From: Streptomyces rhizoryzae
Lineage (GTDB): Bacteria; Actinomycetota; Actinomycetes; Streptomycetales; Streptomycetaceae
Length of the DNA: 64,000 nt
Direction of reading: 5' to 3'
Assembly (NCBI RefSeq): GCF_023155275.1
Contig: NZ_JALMUV010000020.1
Coordinates: 1 to 64,000 of the forward strand
In this document: positions 31,780-39,709 of the stretch, one piece after another
Position numbering within the stretch: position 1 is the first letter of the stretch
Layout of the letters: every line of letters begins with the position of its first letter
The notes under the pieces: generated by a model
Told to the model about the DNA's origin: nothing
The model's input: the letters and a program-made list of their open reading frames with translations, nothing else
The model's database searches: none
Program-made: the position numbers and the translations under genes

Positions 31780-33390
31780 TCACTCATCACTCCCTCCCCA
31801 CCACTCCCTCCCCTCCCGACCGCCCCGGCGCTCACCGTTCAGCCACCCACGCACCACCGGCACCACAACCCCCACCCAAACCCACACCACCCCTCCAACC
31901 ACCGCCCCCACCAGGCACCCGACCGCAGACAGGGTGAGCAGCGGCAGGTGACCACCACTGGCCGACAACGCTTCCCCGGCCACCGGCGCCGCGGCAGAAG
32001 AACCCGAACCCGAACCCGCCCCCGTAAGGGCCAGCCCCAGCCCCGCCGTGCTGGTCAGCACGGACTTGGTGACGCCCGACGCCTCTCCCGCCCGTTCCCG
32101 CCGTACGACGGCCTGGGTACCCGTAAGGGCCAGCCCGCTGGCCACCCCCAGCGCGGCCGCCGCGCCCGTCGCAGCGAGCAGCAACCCCGCCGTCCCCCTA
32201 AGGGTTCCGGCGCTCCACAGCCCACCCCCGGCGACCGCCAGGCACAGCGCCATCACGGGACCGGCCGCCCGGGGCGGTACCCGTCCGGCCACCGGACCCC
32301 CGGCGGCCAACCCCGCGGCCGGAGCGAGAAACGCCGCCCCGGCGCCCAGCACCGACCACCCGCGCCCCTGCTGAAGCGCCAGCGGGATCGCGTACAGCAG
32401 CGCCACCGTCGCCGCGTTGGCGATCGCGCCCGCGGCGGTCAGGGCCACGTAGGGCCGATTGCGGAAGAGTGCGAGGTCCACCAGCGGGCCCGCCGCCCGC
32501 CGTTCCGCCCGTACGAACAGCGCACCGAGCAGCGCCGCCCCCGCCGCCCAGCCCCAGCCCTCCGGCTGCGCCGGCCAGCGCACCAGGCACACCAGGCACA
32601 CCAGGACACCGGTCGCGGTCACCGCGCCGGCCACGTCGAACGGGTGCCTCGCCGCGCCCGCGTCCCGTGATTCGGCCGCCCGGCGGGCACACCCCGCGGT
32701 GGCCGCGGCGAGCGGCACCGTCAGCCAGAACACCGCCCGCCAGGAGGCCACCTCGGCCAGCGCCGCGCCGACGAACGGGCCGCCCACGGTGGCCAGTCCG
32801 GCCAGGCCCAGCGCCCGCCCGGTGCGCCGCCGCGCCTCGGCGGGCGGGCAGGCGTTCGTGAGCAGTGCCAGCCCGGCGGGCATGATGAGCGCCCCGCCCG
32901 TGCCCTGCACCACCCGCGCCGCCACCAGGAACGGCAACGAGGGCGCCAGCGCACAGAGAGCAGCGCTCACACCGAAGAGCGCCGCCCCCAGGCGCAACAT
33001 CCGCCGCCGCCCGTACAGATCGGCCAGCCGCCCGGCGACCGGCATCAGCGAACCGGCCGCCAGCAGATACCCGCTCACCACCCACGGCACCATGCCCGCG
33101 CCACCGGGCAGACCGCCCCGGAGAACCGGCAGCACCGCATTCAACGCAAACGAATCCAACTGCACGCAGAACGCCCCCACCGCCACCGCCCGCCCCGCCC
33201 AACGGCCCCCCGCCCAACGGCCCCGCGCCCCCGACCTGTTCCGCCCACCCCCGAGCCCCCGACGACCCCCACGCCCCCACTCCAACCCCCGGGAAGCAAC
33301 CCCGCCAACGAACCGCGAGAAGACGACCCCGGCCCGGCACCTCGCCAAGCCCGCCGACAGGACCACCCGCGCGGCCGCCCCCGGCACCAC
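31780..33390 (-). CDS. MFS transporter, DHA2-like
   Basis: The protein has DHA2-type features: VQLDSFALNAVLPVLRGGLPGG in helix 1, GRLADLYGRRRMLRLGAALFG between helices 2 and 3, and VVQGTGGALIMPAGLALLTNA in helix 4. Around 13-14 hydrophobic segments are visible. The first 60 residues are Arg/Gly-rich and have no clear start; the GTG at 33390 is the longest choice and the real start may be up to 150 bp further in. The substrate is unknown. It is convergent with the cstB-like gene, so any link to sulfur export is speculative. Confidence 0.78.
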   Translation of the reverse strand: MVPGAAARVVLSAGLARCRAGVVFSRFVGGVASRGLEWGRGGRRGLGGGRNRSGARGRWAGGRWAGRAVAVGAFCVQLDSFALNAVLPVLRGGLPGGAGMVPWVVSGYLLAAGSLMPVAGRLADLYGRRRMLRLGAALFGVSAALCALAPSLPFLVAARVVQGTGGALIMPAGLALLTNACPPAEARRRTGRALGLAGLATVGGPFVGAALAEVASWRAVFWLTVPLAAATAGCARRAAESRDAGAARHPFDVAGAVTATGVLVCLVCLVRWPAQPEGWGWAAGAALLGALFVRAERRAAGPLVDLALFRNRPYVALTAAGAIANAATVALLYAIPLALQQGRGWSVLGAGAAFLAPAAGLAAGGPVAGRVPPRAAGPVMALCLAVAGGGLWSAGTLRGTAGLLLAATGAAAALGVASGLALTGTQAVVRRERAGEASGVTKSVLTSTAGLGLALTGAGSGSGSSAAAPVAGEALSASGGHLPLLTLSAVGCLVGAVVGGVVWVWVGVVVPVVRGWLNGERRGGREGREWWGGSDE

Positions 33391-33820
33391 CCCAACGACC
33401 GCCCACCACCCCGCCCGACCCGCACCACAGCCACGAAAACGGCGATCAGGGACATGACGACCACAGAATCGAGGGCCCCGGGATCGAAGACCCCAGGAAC
33501 GAAGGCCCCGGGAACAACGGCAACACGAACGACGGCAACGGTGGTGGACATCATGGTCAGCGCCATGGAACGGACAACCCGCCTCTCACACCATGCGCAA
33601 GCGAAAACCGAGGAAGCGACACAGCAAGGGGAGGGATGAAGTGCACCGGACCGGGGCAGGAAGAGGCGGGAGCCCACGACCGGGCTTCCGCAGAACACCC
33701 GGCGCCGGGCACTGCCGCGCGGGGTGCGGGAAGGGGCGGCGCGGACCCCGTGGAGCGGGAGCCGTACGGTCCCCGTGGTCCGTACAGCGGACGTTCAGCG
33801 ATCGTTGATCGCTGATCTCC
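33391..33820. other. Intergenic region with atypical, AC-rich sequence
   Basis: This 430-bp spacer contains a 61-codon frame at 33454-33639 (+) with Thr/Ala-rich translation and PGTKAPGT-type repeats but no spaced ribosome site, so I do not call it. It probably holds the promoters of the divergent MFS and AMP-binding-fragment genes. ATCGTTGATCGCTGAT near 33798-33815 is the least GC-rich part. Confidence 0.35.
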
Positions 33821-34369
33821 ATGCTGGAGCGCATGTTGCGCCGTGTGACTTCAGAGCATGCAGATGACCTCCGGGGAACGCAAGAGCCCGATGCGTCGCA
33901 GATCGCCCTCACCTGGAGTGGGGAACCGGGCCGCCTGGAGGAGCTGACGCACGGCATGCTCCTGGAGCAGGCCGACCGGGCGGCGGCCGCCCTCGCCCGC
34001 TACGGGGTGCGGGCCGGTGACCGGGTCGCGGTGCACCTGCCGCTCGTACCGGAGTCGGTGATCGCCACGCTGGCCTGCGGCCGGCTGGACGCGATACGCA
34101 CCACCCTGCCGGTCTCGCTGACCGTCCCCGAACTCGCCGCGCGCATCCGGGAGTCGGGGACGCGGGTGCTGATCACGGCGGACGCGGCGTTCTGGGACGG
34201 TTCCGTGCGGCCGGTGAAGCCGCTGCTGGACCACGCGCTGGCGCGCGCCGCCGCCACCGACGCGACCGCTCTGCCGCGCACCGTCCTGGTGGTGAACCGC
34301 TGCTCCCGCCCGGTCTCCTGGAAGCCCGGCCGCGACAAGTGGTGGCACGAGGCCCTGACCACCAGCTGA
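33821..34369 (+). CDS. Truncated acyl/acetyl-CoA synthetase-like protein (N-terminal domain only)
   Basis: The 182 residues align by pattern with the N-terminal part of AMP-forming acetyl/propionyl-CoA synthetases: LTWSGEPGRLEELTHGMLLEQADRAAAALARYGVRAGDRVAVHLPLVPESVIATLACGRLDAI, a middle ADAAFWDG block, and RTVLVVNR...GRDKWWHEAL. The frame then stops, just before the position where the ATP-binding TSGTTGKPKG loop should be, and no continuation is seen in any frame downstream. It cannot be an active synthetase alone. It may be a remnant or a stand-alone domain of unknown role. Confidence 0.7.
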   Translation: MLERMLRRVTSEHADDLRGTQEPDASQIALTWSGEPGRLEELTHGMLLEQADRAAAALARYGVRAGDRVAVHLPLVPESVIATLACGRLDAIRTTLPVSLTVPELAARIRESGTRVLITADAAFWDGSVRPVKPLLDHALARAAATDATALPRTVLVVNRCSRPVSWKPGRDKWWHEALTTS

Positions 34370-34839
34370 CCACCTCCGCCACCGGCCGGCAGGCCACCCC
34401 GATGCCCCGCCCAACGGGCCGGGCGTCTCCGGCGCTCCTAGCGTGGGCCTTCCCGCCCCTTTCCCCGCAGGAAGCCGCCGCCCATGCCTCGACGCGCAGC
34501 CCGCAGCCACCACCCCCAGCCCTGCCCGCTCCCCGGCTCGGAACGCGGCCGGCCGCTCGGCCGCGGCCACGCCGAGCACGGCCCGCCGACCCGCCCGCCC
34601 AACGTGCACGGCCCGCACCCGATACCCACCCACGAACACGGAAGCCGCGAATCCTGACCGGACAGGGCAGCCAGGACACCTGACCGGCCCGACGCCGCGC
34701 CCCAATGCCGCCCGCCCCGGCACCGCACCCTCGACGCCGCGCCCGCGTGGCCTGGCCCGACCGGTGCGACGGACGAGGTGGGGGCGGCAGCTCCTGACGG
34801 GCACCCGTCTCCCGAGGGGCCCGCCCGTACCCTGGAAGG
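34370..34839. other. Proline/alanine-coding-like spacer, no supported gene
   Basis: About 470 bp of C-rich sequence following the truncated synthetase. Frames are open on both strands only because of composition. No synthetase continuation (ATP loop, A8 or A10 motifs) is present. TGACGGGCACCCG and TACCCT (34826-34831) near the end could be promoter elements for the next gene. Confidence 0.35.
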
Positions 34840-35157
34840 GTGAGCACCAACCCCGCCCCAGCCCCGGAGCCGGACTCCCGGCCCGACCCCGCCCCCGGCA
34901 CCGATCTCGGCACCGATGCCGCGACCGATTCCGGCGCCTACACCGAGGACGGCCCGGCGGCCGGCCCCACGCGCCCGTCCCCCCAGTCGCCGCGACCCCA
35001 GGGGCGGAACGCCGCCGCGGCGCTGATCTTCGATGATCCGTTGAGCCAGCGGTCGGCCGATGACAGTGACCGCGGCTGGGGCGAGCGGCCCACGAGCAGC
35101 GGCAGCGCGGCCGATCTCGCGCGCTTCCTCGACGAGAAGCCGCCCCACCACCTCTGA
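34840..35157 (+). CDS. Conserved hypothetical acidic/Pro-rich protein next to mscL
   Basis: A 105-residue protein. The first 60 residues are disordered (Pro/Asp/Ala/Thr-rich). The C-terminal block (AAALIFDDPLSQRSADDSDRGWGERP, then SAADLARFLDEKPPHHL) looks conserved-type and folded or peptide-binding. The GTG at 34840 follows GGAAGG directly and TACCCT, so the message may be leaderless or nearly so. It is convergent with mscL. No function is known to me. Confidence 0.6.
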   Translation: MSTNPAPAPEPDSRPDPAPGTDLGTDAATDSGAYTEDGPAAGPTRPSPQSPRPQGRNAAAALIFDDPLSQRSADDSDRGWGERPTSSGSAADLARFLDEKPPHHL

Positions 35158-35204
35158 TCCGAGCGAGGCGAAGGGGCGGCGGGAACATGCCGGCCGGCGC
35201 GCCC

Positions 35205-35720
35205 CTAGTGCTGGGACTTCTGGCTGATGATGGCCGCCGAGGCCGTCCCGGACAGGGCGGCGGAGGCGCCGTCGCGCTGGGCGAGCAGGTCGCGGATCTC
35301 GGTGAGCAGCTCGACCTCGGTCGGTGCCGCCGGGGTGCCGTCCATCGCCTTCTTCGCGTCCTGCCGGGCCTTCCACTTGTTCATCGGCAGGATCATGAGG
35401 AAGTAGACGACCGCCGCGGTGATCAGGAACGTCAGCGCCGCGCTGAGCACCGAGCCCCAGAGGATGTAGATGCCGTCCACGTACTGGCCGGTCTTCTTGT
35501 CCACCCCGCAGGTGGTCAGGCAGGTCTGGTAGTTGTCGAGGTTCTGCGAGCCGAAGGCACCGACGATCGGGTTGATGACGCCCTTGACCACCGCGTTGAC
35601 GATGTTGGTGAACGCCGCACCGACGACGACCGCCACCGCGAGTTCGATGACGTTGCCACGCATCAGGAATTCCTTGAATCCCTGAAGGACGCTCTTGCTC
35701 TCGCCCTTGTTCTCGCTCAC
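35205..35720 (-). CDS. mscL: Large-conductance mechanosensitive channel MscL
   Basis: A 171-residue protein with the MscL N-terminal helix and TM1 signature (FKEFLMRGNVIELAVAVVVGAAFTNIVNAVVKGVINPIVGA), TM2 (LSAALTFLITAAVVYFLMILPMNKW) and the cytoplasmic bundle EVELLTEIRDLLAQ. A periplasmic loop with two Cys (CLTTCG) is longer than in E. coli. It releases osmolytes when membrane tension rises. The GTG at 35720 has AGAGG seven bases upstream. Confidence 0.95.
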   Translation of the reverse strand: MSENKGESKSVLQGFKEFLMRGNVIELAVAVVVGAAFTNIVNAVVKGVINPIVGAFGSQNLDNYQTCLTTCGVDKKTGQYVDGIYILWGSVLSAALTFLITAAVVYFLMILPMNKWKARQDAKKAMDGTPAAPTEVELLTEIRDLLAQRDGASAALSGTASAAIISQKSQH

Positions 35721-36200
35721 CTGACAGCCTCTTTCCACGCTTGCTCTGGACGGTGCACCGACGATCAGCACCGCAACTTACGGCAGGGCGGGGCGGGGGT
35801 GTCCAATCACGCAACTCGAACCGGCGATCGGCCAGAGCGCCAGTACGGATATCCGCCCAGATACCGGGCACACCAGCGCCACCGTGAACGCCACCGCCAC
35901 CGTGAACGCCACCATGAGCGCCATGAACGCGCTGGGCGCCACGGACCCCGCGGACACCAGGGGCTGTCCGGACGGGTGCCGGAGGGCGGTGGGACGGCCC
36001 GCTGGGGAGGGCCCGTGCCGTAGTGGGGGACGCGATGGTGAGGGATGCGGTGGTGCCGACAGCGGTGTCGGCGTCGGCGGCGGTGCGGGCGCGCCTCCGT
36101 AAGAGGTGCCCGGCAGGTGCCCGGCCACCCGGAGAAGTTTTCCGTGCCGGGCCGCGGGACGCCACTCGATCTTGGCGCGCGGGGAGCAGGGCGGCCACCG
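35721..36200. other. Gene-poor region upstream of mscL
   Basis: It contains the mscL promoter region and tandem ACCGTGAACGCCACC-type repeats (about 35879-35935). On the minus strand an open frame ends in a hydrophobic stretch (SAFMALMVAFTVAVAFTVALV) but lacks a ribosome site. I do not call a gene. Confidence 0.35.
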
Positions 36201-36446
36201 TCACCGCCCCCCGGAGGCCGGCGCGGCGGGGCAGGCGGAGGCGGGCGGGCCGGTGCGTAACGGGGCGTCCGATACGCCTGTGGCCAGGGCCGCGGCGGCA
36301 GCCGCGAGGGTGGCGGCGAGCCATCGGCGGCGCACCGGTCCGGACCAGCGGGCGCGGAGGCCGCCGATGCGGATGGGCGCGAAGTGCGGCACGTCACACC
36401 GCGGGGGAGTGGGCAGGGAGGGGAGGAGGGAGGGCATGGTCATCAC
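36201..36446 (-). pseudogene. Possible remnant of an RcpC/SAF-type secreted or pilus-assembly protein
   Basis: An 81-codon frame beginning MMTMPSLLPSLPTPP continues with a FAPIRIGGLRARW motif, an arginine cluster and an alanine-rich hydrophobic helix (RRRWLAATLAAAAAALATG). This resembles the N-terminus of Streptomyces SAF-domain (CpaB/RcpC-like) proteins as I remember them. It ends after GPPASACPAAPASGGR, with no SAF domain downstream in any frame. It could be a decayed gene or an unrelated small membrane protein. Confidence 0.3.
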
Positions 36447-36527
36447 CGCCTGGGGTGCGGAAGCGGGCCCGCCGTTCGGACCCGGCGCTCACCACCGTGC
36501 CGCATTCCGCCGCCGCCCGCGCCGGCC

Positions 36528-36555
36528 TGTGGACAGCCCCTGAGGCTGTGGAAAA
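36528..36555 (+). promoter_or_regulatory. Pair of DnaA-box-like sequences
   Basis: TGTGGACAG (36528-36536) and TGTGGAAAA (36547-36555) are direct repeats 19 bp apart. Each is near the complement of the DnaA box TTGTCCACA/TTWTCCACA. They lie just downstream of the mtnP stop. A DnaA role is only a possibility. Confidence 0.3.
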
Positions 36556-36609
36556 CCCCGTCACCCTCCAGGGCGCGGACGGCGCCCCGGCCCCGCCCGG
36601 CCCTGCCCC

Positions 36610-37443
36610 CTACGGCAGCTCGATCCCCAGCTCCCACCCCTGGTGGGCGTCCGTGCACAGGCAGGCGCGTTCGGCGGTGGCGGGCAGGGCTGCGACGGTG
36701 TCGAAGAGGACCTCGCGCAGGCGGCTGATGTTCGCGCCGAAGACCTTCAGGACCTCGTCATGCGAGACGCCCTCGCCGGTCTCGGTGCCCGCGTCCAGGT
36801 CGGTGACCAGGGTCAGTGAGGTGTAGCAGAGGCTCAGTTCCCGGGCGAGGACGGCCTCGGGATGGCCGGTCATGCCGACCACCGACCAGCCCTGGGCGGC
36901 GTGCCAGCGCGATTCGGCGCGGGTGGAGAAGCGCGGCCCCTCGATGACCACCAGGGTGCCGCCGTCGACCGGTTCCCAGTCGCGGCCGCGGGCGGCGTCG
37001 AGGGCCACCCGGCGGCCGGTGGGGCAGTACGGGTCGGCGAAGGTGAGGTGGACGACGTGGGGGACGCTGCCGTCGGGGCGCGGTTCCCCGTCGAAGTAGG
37101 TCTGGGCCCGGGACTTGGTGCGGTCCACCAGCTGGTCGGGGACGAGCAGGGTGCCGGGCCCGTACTCCGGGCGCAGCCCGCCGACCGCGCACGGGCCGAG
37201 GACCTGGCGGACGCCGACGGAGCGCAGGGCCCAGAGGTTGGCGCGGTAGTTGATGCGGTGCGGCGGGAGGTGGTGGCCGCGGCCGTGCCGGGGCAGGAAG
37301 GCGACCGAGCGGCCGGCGATCTCGCCCAGGAAGAGGGAGTCGCTGGGGCTCCCGTAGGGGGTGTCCACCGTGATCTCGGTCACGTCGTCGAGGAAGGAGT
37401 AGAACCCCGACCCGCCGATAACGCCAATCTCCGCGTCAGCCAT
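36610..37443 (-). CDS. mtnP: S-methyl-5'-thioadenosine phosphorylase
   Basis: A 277-residue PNP/MTAP-family enzyme (IGVIGGSGFY at the start, LPRHGRGHHLPPHRINYRANLWAL phosphate/substrate region, IEGPRFSTRAESRW, VVGMTGHPEAVLARELSLCYTSLTLVTDLDAG). It cleaves methylthioadenosine with phosphate to adenine and methylthioribose-1-phosphate, the first methionine-salvage step in many bacteria. Length and motifs are complete. It lies downstream of the zinc-ribbon gene on the same strand, but a hairpin separates them. Confidence 0.93.
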   Translation of the reverse strand: MADAEIGVIGGSGFYSFLDDVTEITVDTPYGSPSDSLFLGEIAGRSVAFLPRHGRGHHLPPHRINYRANLWALRSVGVRQVLGPCAVGGLRPEYGPGTLLVPDQLVDRTKSRAQTYFDGEPRPDGSVPHVVHLTFADPYCPTGRRVALDAARGRDWEPVDGGTLVVIEGPRFSTRAESRWHAAQGWSVVGMTGHPEAVLARELSLCYTSLTLVTDLDAGTETGEGVSHDEVLKVFGANISRLREVLFDTVAALPATAERACLCTDAHQGWELGIELP

Positions 37444-37521
37444 GCGATCACCCTAGCGGGGGCCGGGGAGGGCCCGCCGGTGAGCCGCCGGATCCCCTCA
37501 CCGCCCGCCCGGAACGCCGAA

Positions 37522-37552
37522 GGCCCCACCGTCCCGTAGGGGAGGCGGGGCC
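37522..37552 (-). terminator. Hairpin after the zinc-ribbon chaperone-like gene
   Basis: GGCCCC (37522-37527) pairs with GGGGCC (37547-37552), extended by inner CC/GG and CCC/GGG pairs. It lies in the 125 bp between the Ruc-like gene and mtnP. No T tail. Confidence 0.5.
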
Positions 37553-37568
37553 GGGGCCGGAGCTCGGG

Positions 37569-37901
37569 TCAGGCGGCCGAACCGGTGCTCGCCGAGGCCG
37601 TCGACTTGCTGTCCGAGGAGGACGACGAGGTCGAGGACGACGTCGACGAAGAGGTCGACGAGGACGAAGAAGAGGAGGTCGACGTCGAGGACGAGGACGA
37701 CGACGGGCTGCTGCTGGACGACGAGCCGCGGCTGTCGTTGCGGTAGAAGCCGGAGCCCTTGAAGACGATGCCGACCGCCGAGAAGACCTTCTTGAGGCGG
37801 CCGTTGCAGTTGGGGCACTCGGTGAGCGCGTCGTCGGTGAACTTCTGCACGGCCTCAAGGCCCTCGCCGCACGCGGTGCACTGGTACTGGTAGGTCGGCA
37901 C
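37569..37901 (-). CDS. FmdB-type zinc ribbon protein with poly-Ser tail (Ruc-like)
   Basis: A 110-residue protein. Residues 1-60 form the FmdB/CxxC zinc ribbon: MPTYQYQCTACGEGLEAVQKF, then ECPNCNGRLKKVFS, giving four metal-binding cysteines. The last 50 residues are almost only Ser/Thr and should be disordered. The same architecture is seen in mycobacterial Rv0991c (Ruc), a redox-regulated, heat-inducible chaperone. The GTG at 37901 follows GGAGG by about eight bases, and a CIRCE operator lies just upstream, which supports a heat-shock role. The functional transfer is inference. Confidence 0.85.
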   Translation of the reverse strand: MPTYQYQCTACGEGLEAVQKFTDDALTECPNCNGRLKKVFSAVGIVFKGSGFYRNDSRGSSSSSSPSSSSSSTSTSSSSSSSTSSSTSSSTSSSSSDSKSTASASTGSAA

Positions 37902-37912
37902 TTGACTTCCTC

Positions 37913-37939
37913 CTGGCACTCTCACTCATTGAGTGCTAA
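37913..37939 (-). promoter_or_regulatory. CIRCE element (HrcA operator) upstream of the zinc-ribbon gene
   Basis: CTGGCACTC (37913-37921), nine bases, then GAGTGCTAA (37931-37939). On the minus strand this reads TTAGCACTC-N9-GAGTGCCAG, matching the CIRCE consensus TTAGCACTC-N9-GAGTGCTAA in 16 of 18 arm positions. It lies in the 5' leader, abutting the ribosome site, as CIRCE does in groES genes. The repressor HrcA is not encoded in the window. Confidence 0.8.
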
Positions 37940-38057
37940 CGACGCTCCATATTGCAGTATTCCGGCGCGTCAGTCCACCGCGAACGCGGCAACGGTGACC
38001 GACTCCACGCCGGGCCCGGGGCGGTGGTGCACCGCCCCGGGACGGCTCAGGCGCGGT

Positions 38058-39344
38058 TCAGGCGTGGCTCAGCTCCCGCTCGCGGCCGGCGTCGGCCGTC
38101 CCGGTGGTGCCCGGTGCGCCGGCGACCACCTTGCCGGTGTGCGGCGCCAGCCGGGACCGCAGGGTGAGCAGGACCACCAGGGCCAGGGCGGTGCCGGCCA
38201 GCGGCACCAGGAAGCCGGAGCTGGGGCCGAAGCGGTCGGCGAGCTGGCCGGCGGCGGTGGCCGCGGCGGCCTGGCCCAGCGCGACCGCGCCGGTCAGCCA
38301 GGTGAACGCCTCGGTCCGGGCGGCGGCCGGGACCAGGGACTCCACCAGGGTGTAGCCGGTGATCAGCGCGGGGGCGATGCACAGGCCGACGACGAGGCCG
38401 ACGGCGCCCAGCAGCGGCACCGCGGTGACCGCCCACAGCGGGGTGGTGGCCAGCGCCAGCAGCCCGTAGGCGACCAGGAGGCGGCGGCGCGGGCCGACCT
38501 TCCAGGCGATCGCGCCGCAGGCGACACCGGCGAGCATGTTGCCGCCGGCGAAGATCCCGTAGAGGACGCCGTTGATGCCGGGCTGGCCGATGTGCTCGGT
38601 GAGCGCGGTCAGCGAGACCTGCATGCCGCCGAAGACCGAGCCGATGCCCAGGAACGCCACGATCAGGACGCGGACACCGGGGACGGACAGCGCGGAGACC
38701 CGCGGGCGGTCGTCGCTCCGGTCCCGGTGGACGGGCGGCTGGGTGCGCCGCTGGGAGGCGAACAGCAGGCCGCCGGCCAGCGTCAGCGCGGCCTCGGCCA
38801 CCAGGCCGGCGGCCGGGTGGATGCCGGTGCACAGCGCGGTCGCCAGCACCGGGCCGACGACGAAGGTGAACTCGTCGGTGACCGATTCGAAGGCGGCGGC
38901 GGTCGGCATCAGCGGGCTGCCGCCCAGCTTCGCCGCCCACCGGGCCCGCACCATCGGGCCGACCTGGGGCGTCGAGGCGCCCGTGGGGACGGCGACGGCC
39001 AGCAGCGCCCACAGGGGGGCGTGGGCCAGGGCCAGGGTGATCAGGGCGCAGACGCCGGCGACGTGCACCAGGACGCCGGGGATGAGCACCGCGCGCTGGC
39101 CGAACCGGTCGGCGAGCTTGCCGCCCTGAGGGGCGAACAGGGCCATCGAGACACCGGTGGCGGCGGAGACCGCGCCGGCGGTGCCGTAGGAGCCGGTGGT
39201 GGACTGGACGAGCAGCACGATGCCGATGGTCAGCATGGCGAACGGCTGCCGGGCCAGGAAGCCGGGCAGGAGGAAGGTCCACGCACCAGGGGTGCGGAGC
39301 AGCTGTCCGTATCCGGGACGGGATTGCTTGACCGCGGATGCCAC
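38058..39344 (-). CDS. MFS transporter, 12-TMS type
   Basis: A 428-residue membrane protein (from the chosen start) with PGAWTFLLPGFLARQPFAMLTIGIVLLVQ as helix 1 and the MFS motif GGKLADRFGQRAVLIPGVLVHVAG between helices 2 and 3. Twelve hydrophobic segments are visible, with a central cytoplasmic loop (RRTQPPVHRDRSDDRPRVS). This pattern is common among Streptomyces MFS proteins of unknown substrate. The GTG at 39344 is preferred, as AAAGG stands seven bases upstream; the GTG at 39392 is an alternative. Confidence 0.82.
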   Translation of the reverse strand: MASAVKQSRPGYGQLLRTPGAWTFLLPGFLARQPFAMLTIGIVLLVQSTTGSYGTAGAVSAATGVSMALFAPQGGKLADRFGQRAVLIPGVLVHVAGVCALITLALAHAPLWALLAVAVPTGASTPQVGPMVRARWAAKLGGSPLMPTAAAFESVTDEFTFVVGPVLATALCTGIHPAAGLVAEAALTLAGGLLFASQRRTQPPVHRDRSDDRPRVSALSVPGVRVLIVAFLGIGSVFGGMQVSLTALTEHIGQPGINGVLYGIFAGGNMLAGVACGAIAWKVGPRRRLLVAYGLLALATTPLWAVTAVPLLGAVGLVVGLCIAPALITGYTLVESLVPAAARTEAFTWLTGAVALGQAAAATAAGQLADRFGPSSGFLVPLAGTALALVVLLTLRSRLAPHTGKVVAGAPGTTGTADAGRERELSHA

Positions 39345-39575
39345 GGCCGGGCCTTTCTGCTGCCTGGTAGCGCCGCCCCGAGAGATCGTCACGGGTGCGC
39401 GCCGAGAGCTGTCCTCTCGCGCAGGACCGAGTGATACCGCGTGGTCCGCACCGGGAAGGTGGCTGCGTGTGGCAGGGGACCGCGGCCGCCGAGCGGTCGC
39501 GCCAGCTCTGCGTCAGGCAGAGTTGGTTCGTGATCCGTACAAGTTTCCCTCTTGATTATACAGGGCGGGCCGCGA

Positions 39576-39601
39576 GAAGCCCTGCGATTAACCAGGGCTT
39601 C
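39576..39601 (-). terminator. Perfect 9-bp hairpin after the antiporter gene
   Basis: GAAGCCCTG (39576-39584) and CAGGGCTTC (39593-39601) enclose an 8-base AT-rich loop between the antiporter stop and the next leftward gene. It could also act in the leader of that gene. Confidence 0.55.
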
Positions 39602-39709
39602 ACCGCGATTTCCTTGGTATCGGTGGAGAGATAGCGCACATTCGGCGCCAGGGCGGGCAAGGCGGTCGGTCCGGCGGGGCCGCCGGCCGGCGGGGTGGGC
39701 GGCCCGGCC

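Noticed and set aside
33454..33639. 61-codon + strand ORF between the MFS and the synthetase fragment
   Set aside because: No properly placed Shine-Dalgarno and repeat-like Thr/Ala composition; not enough to call a gene.
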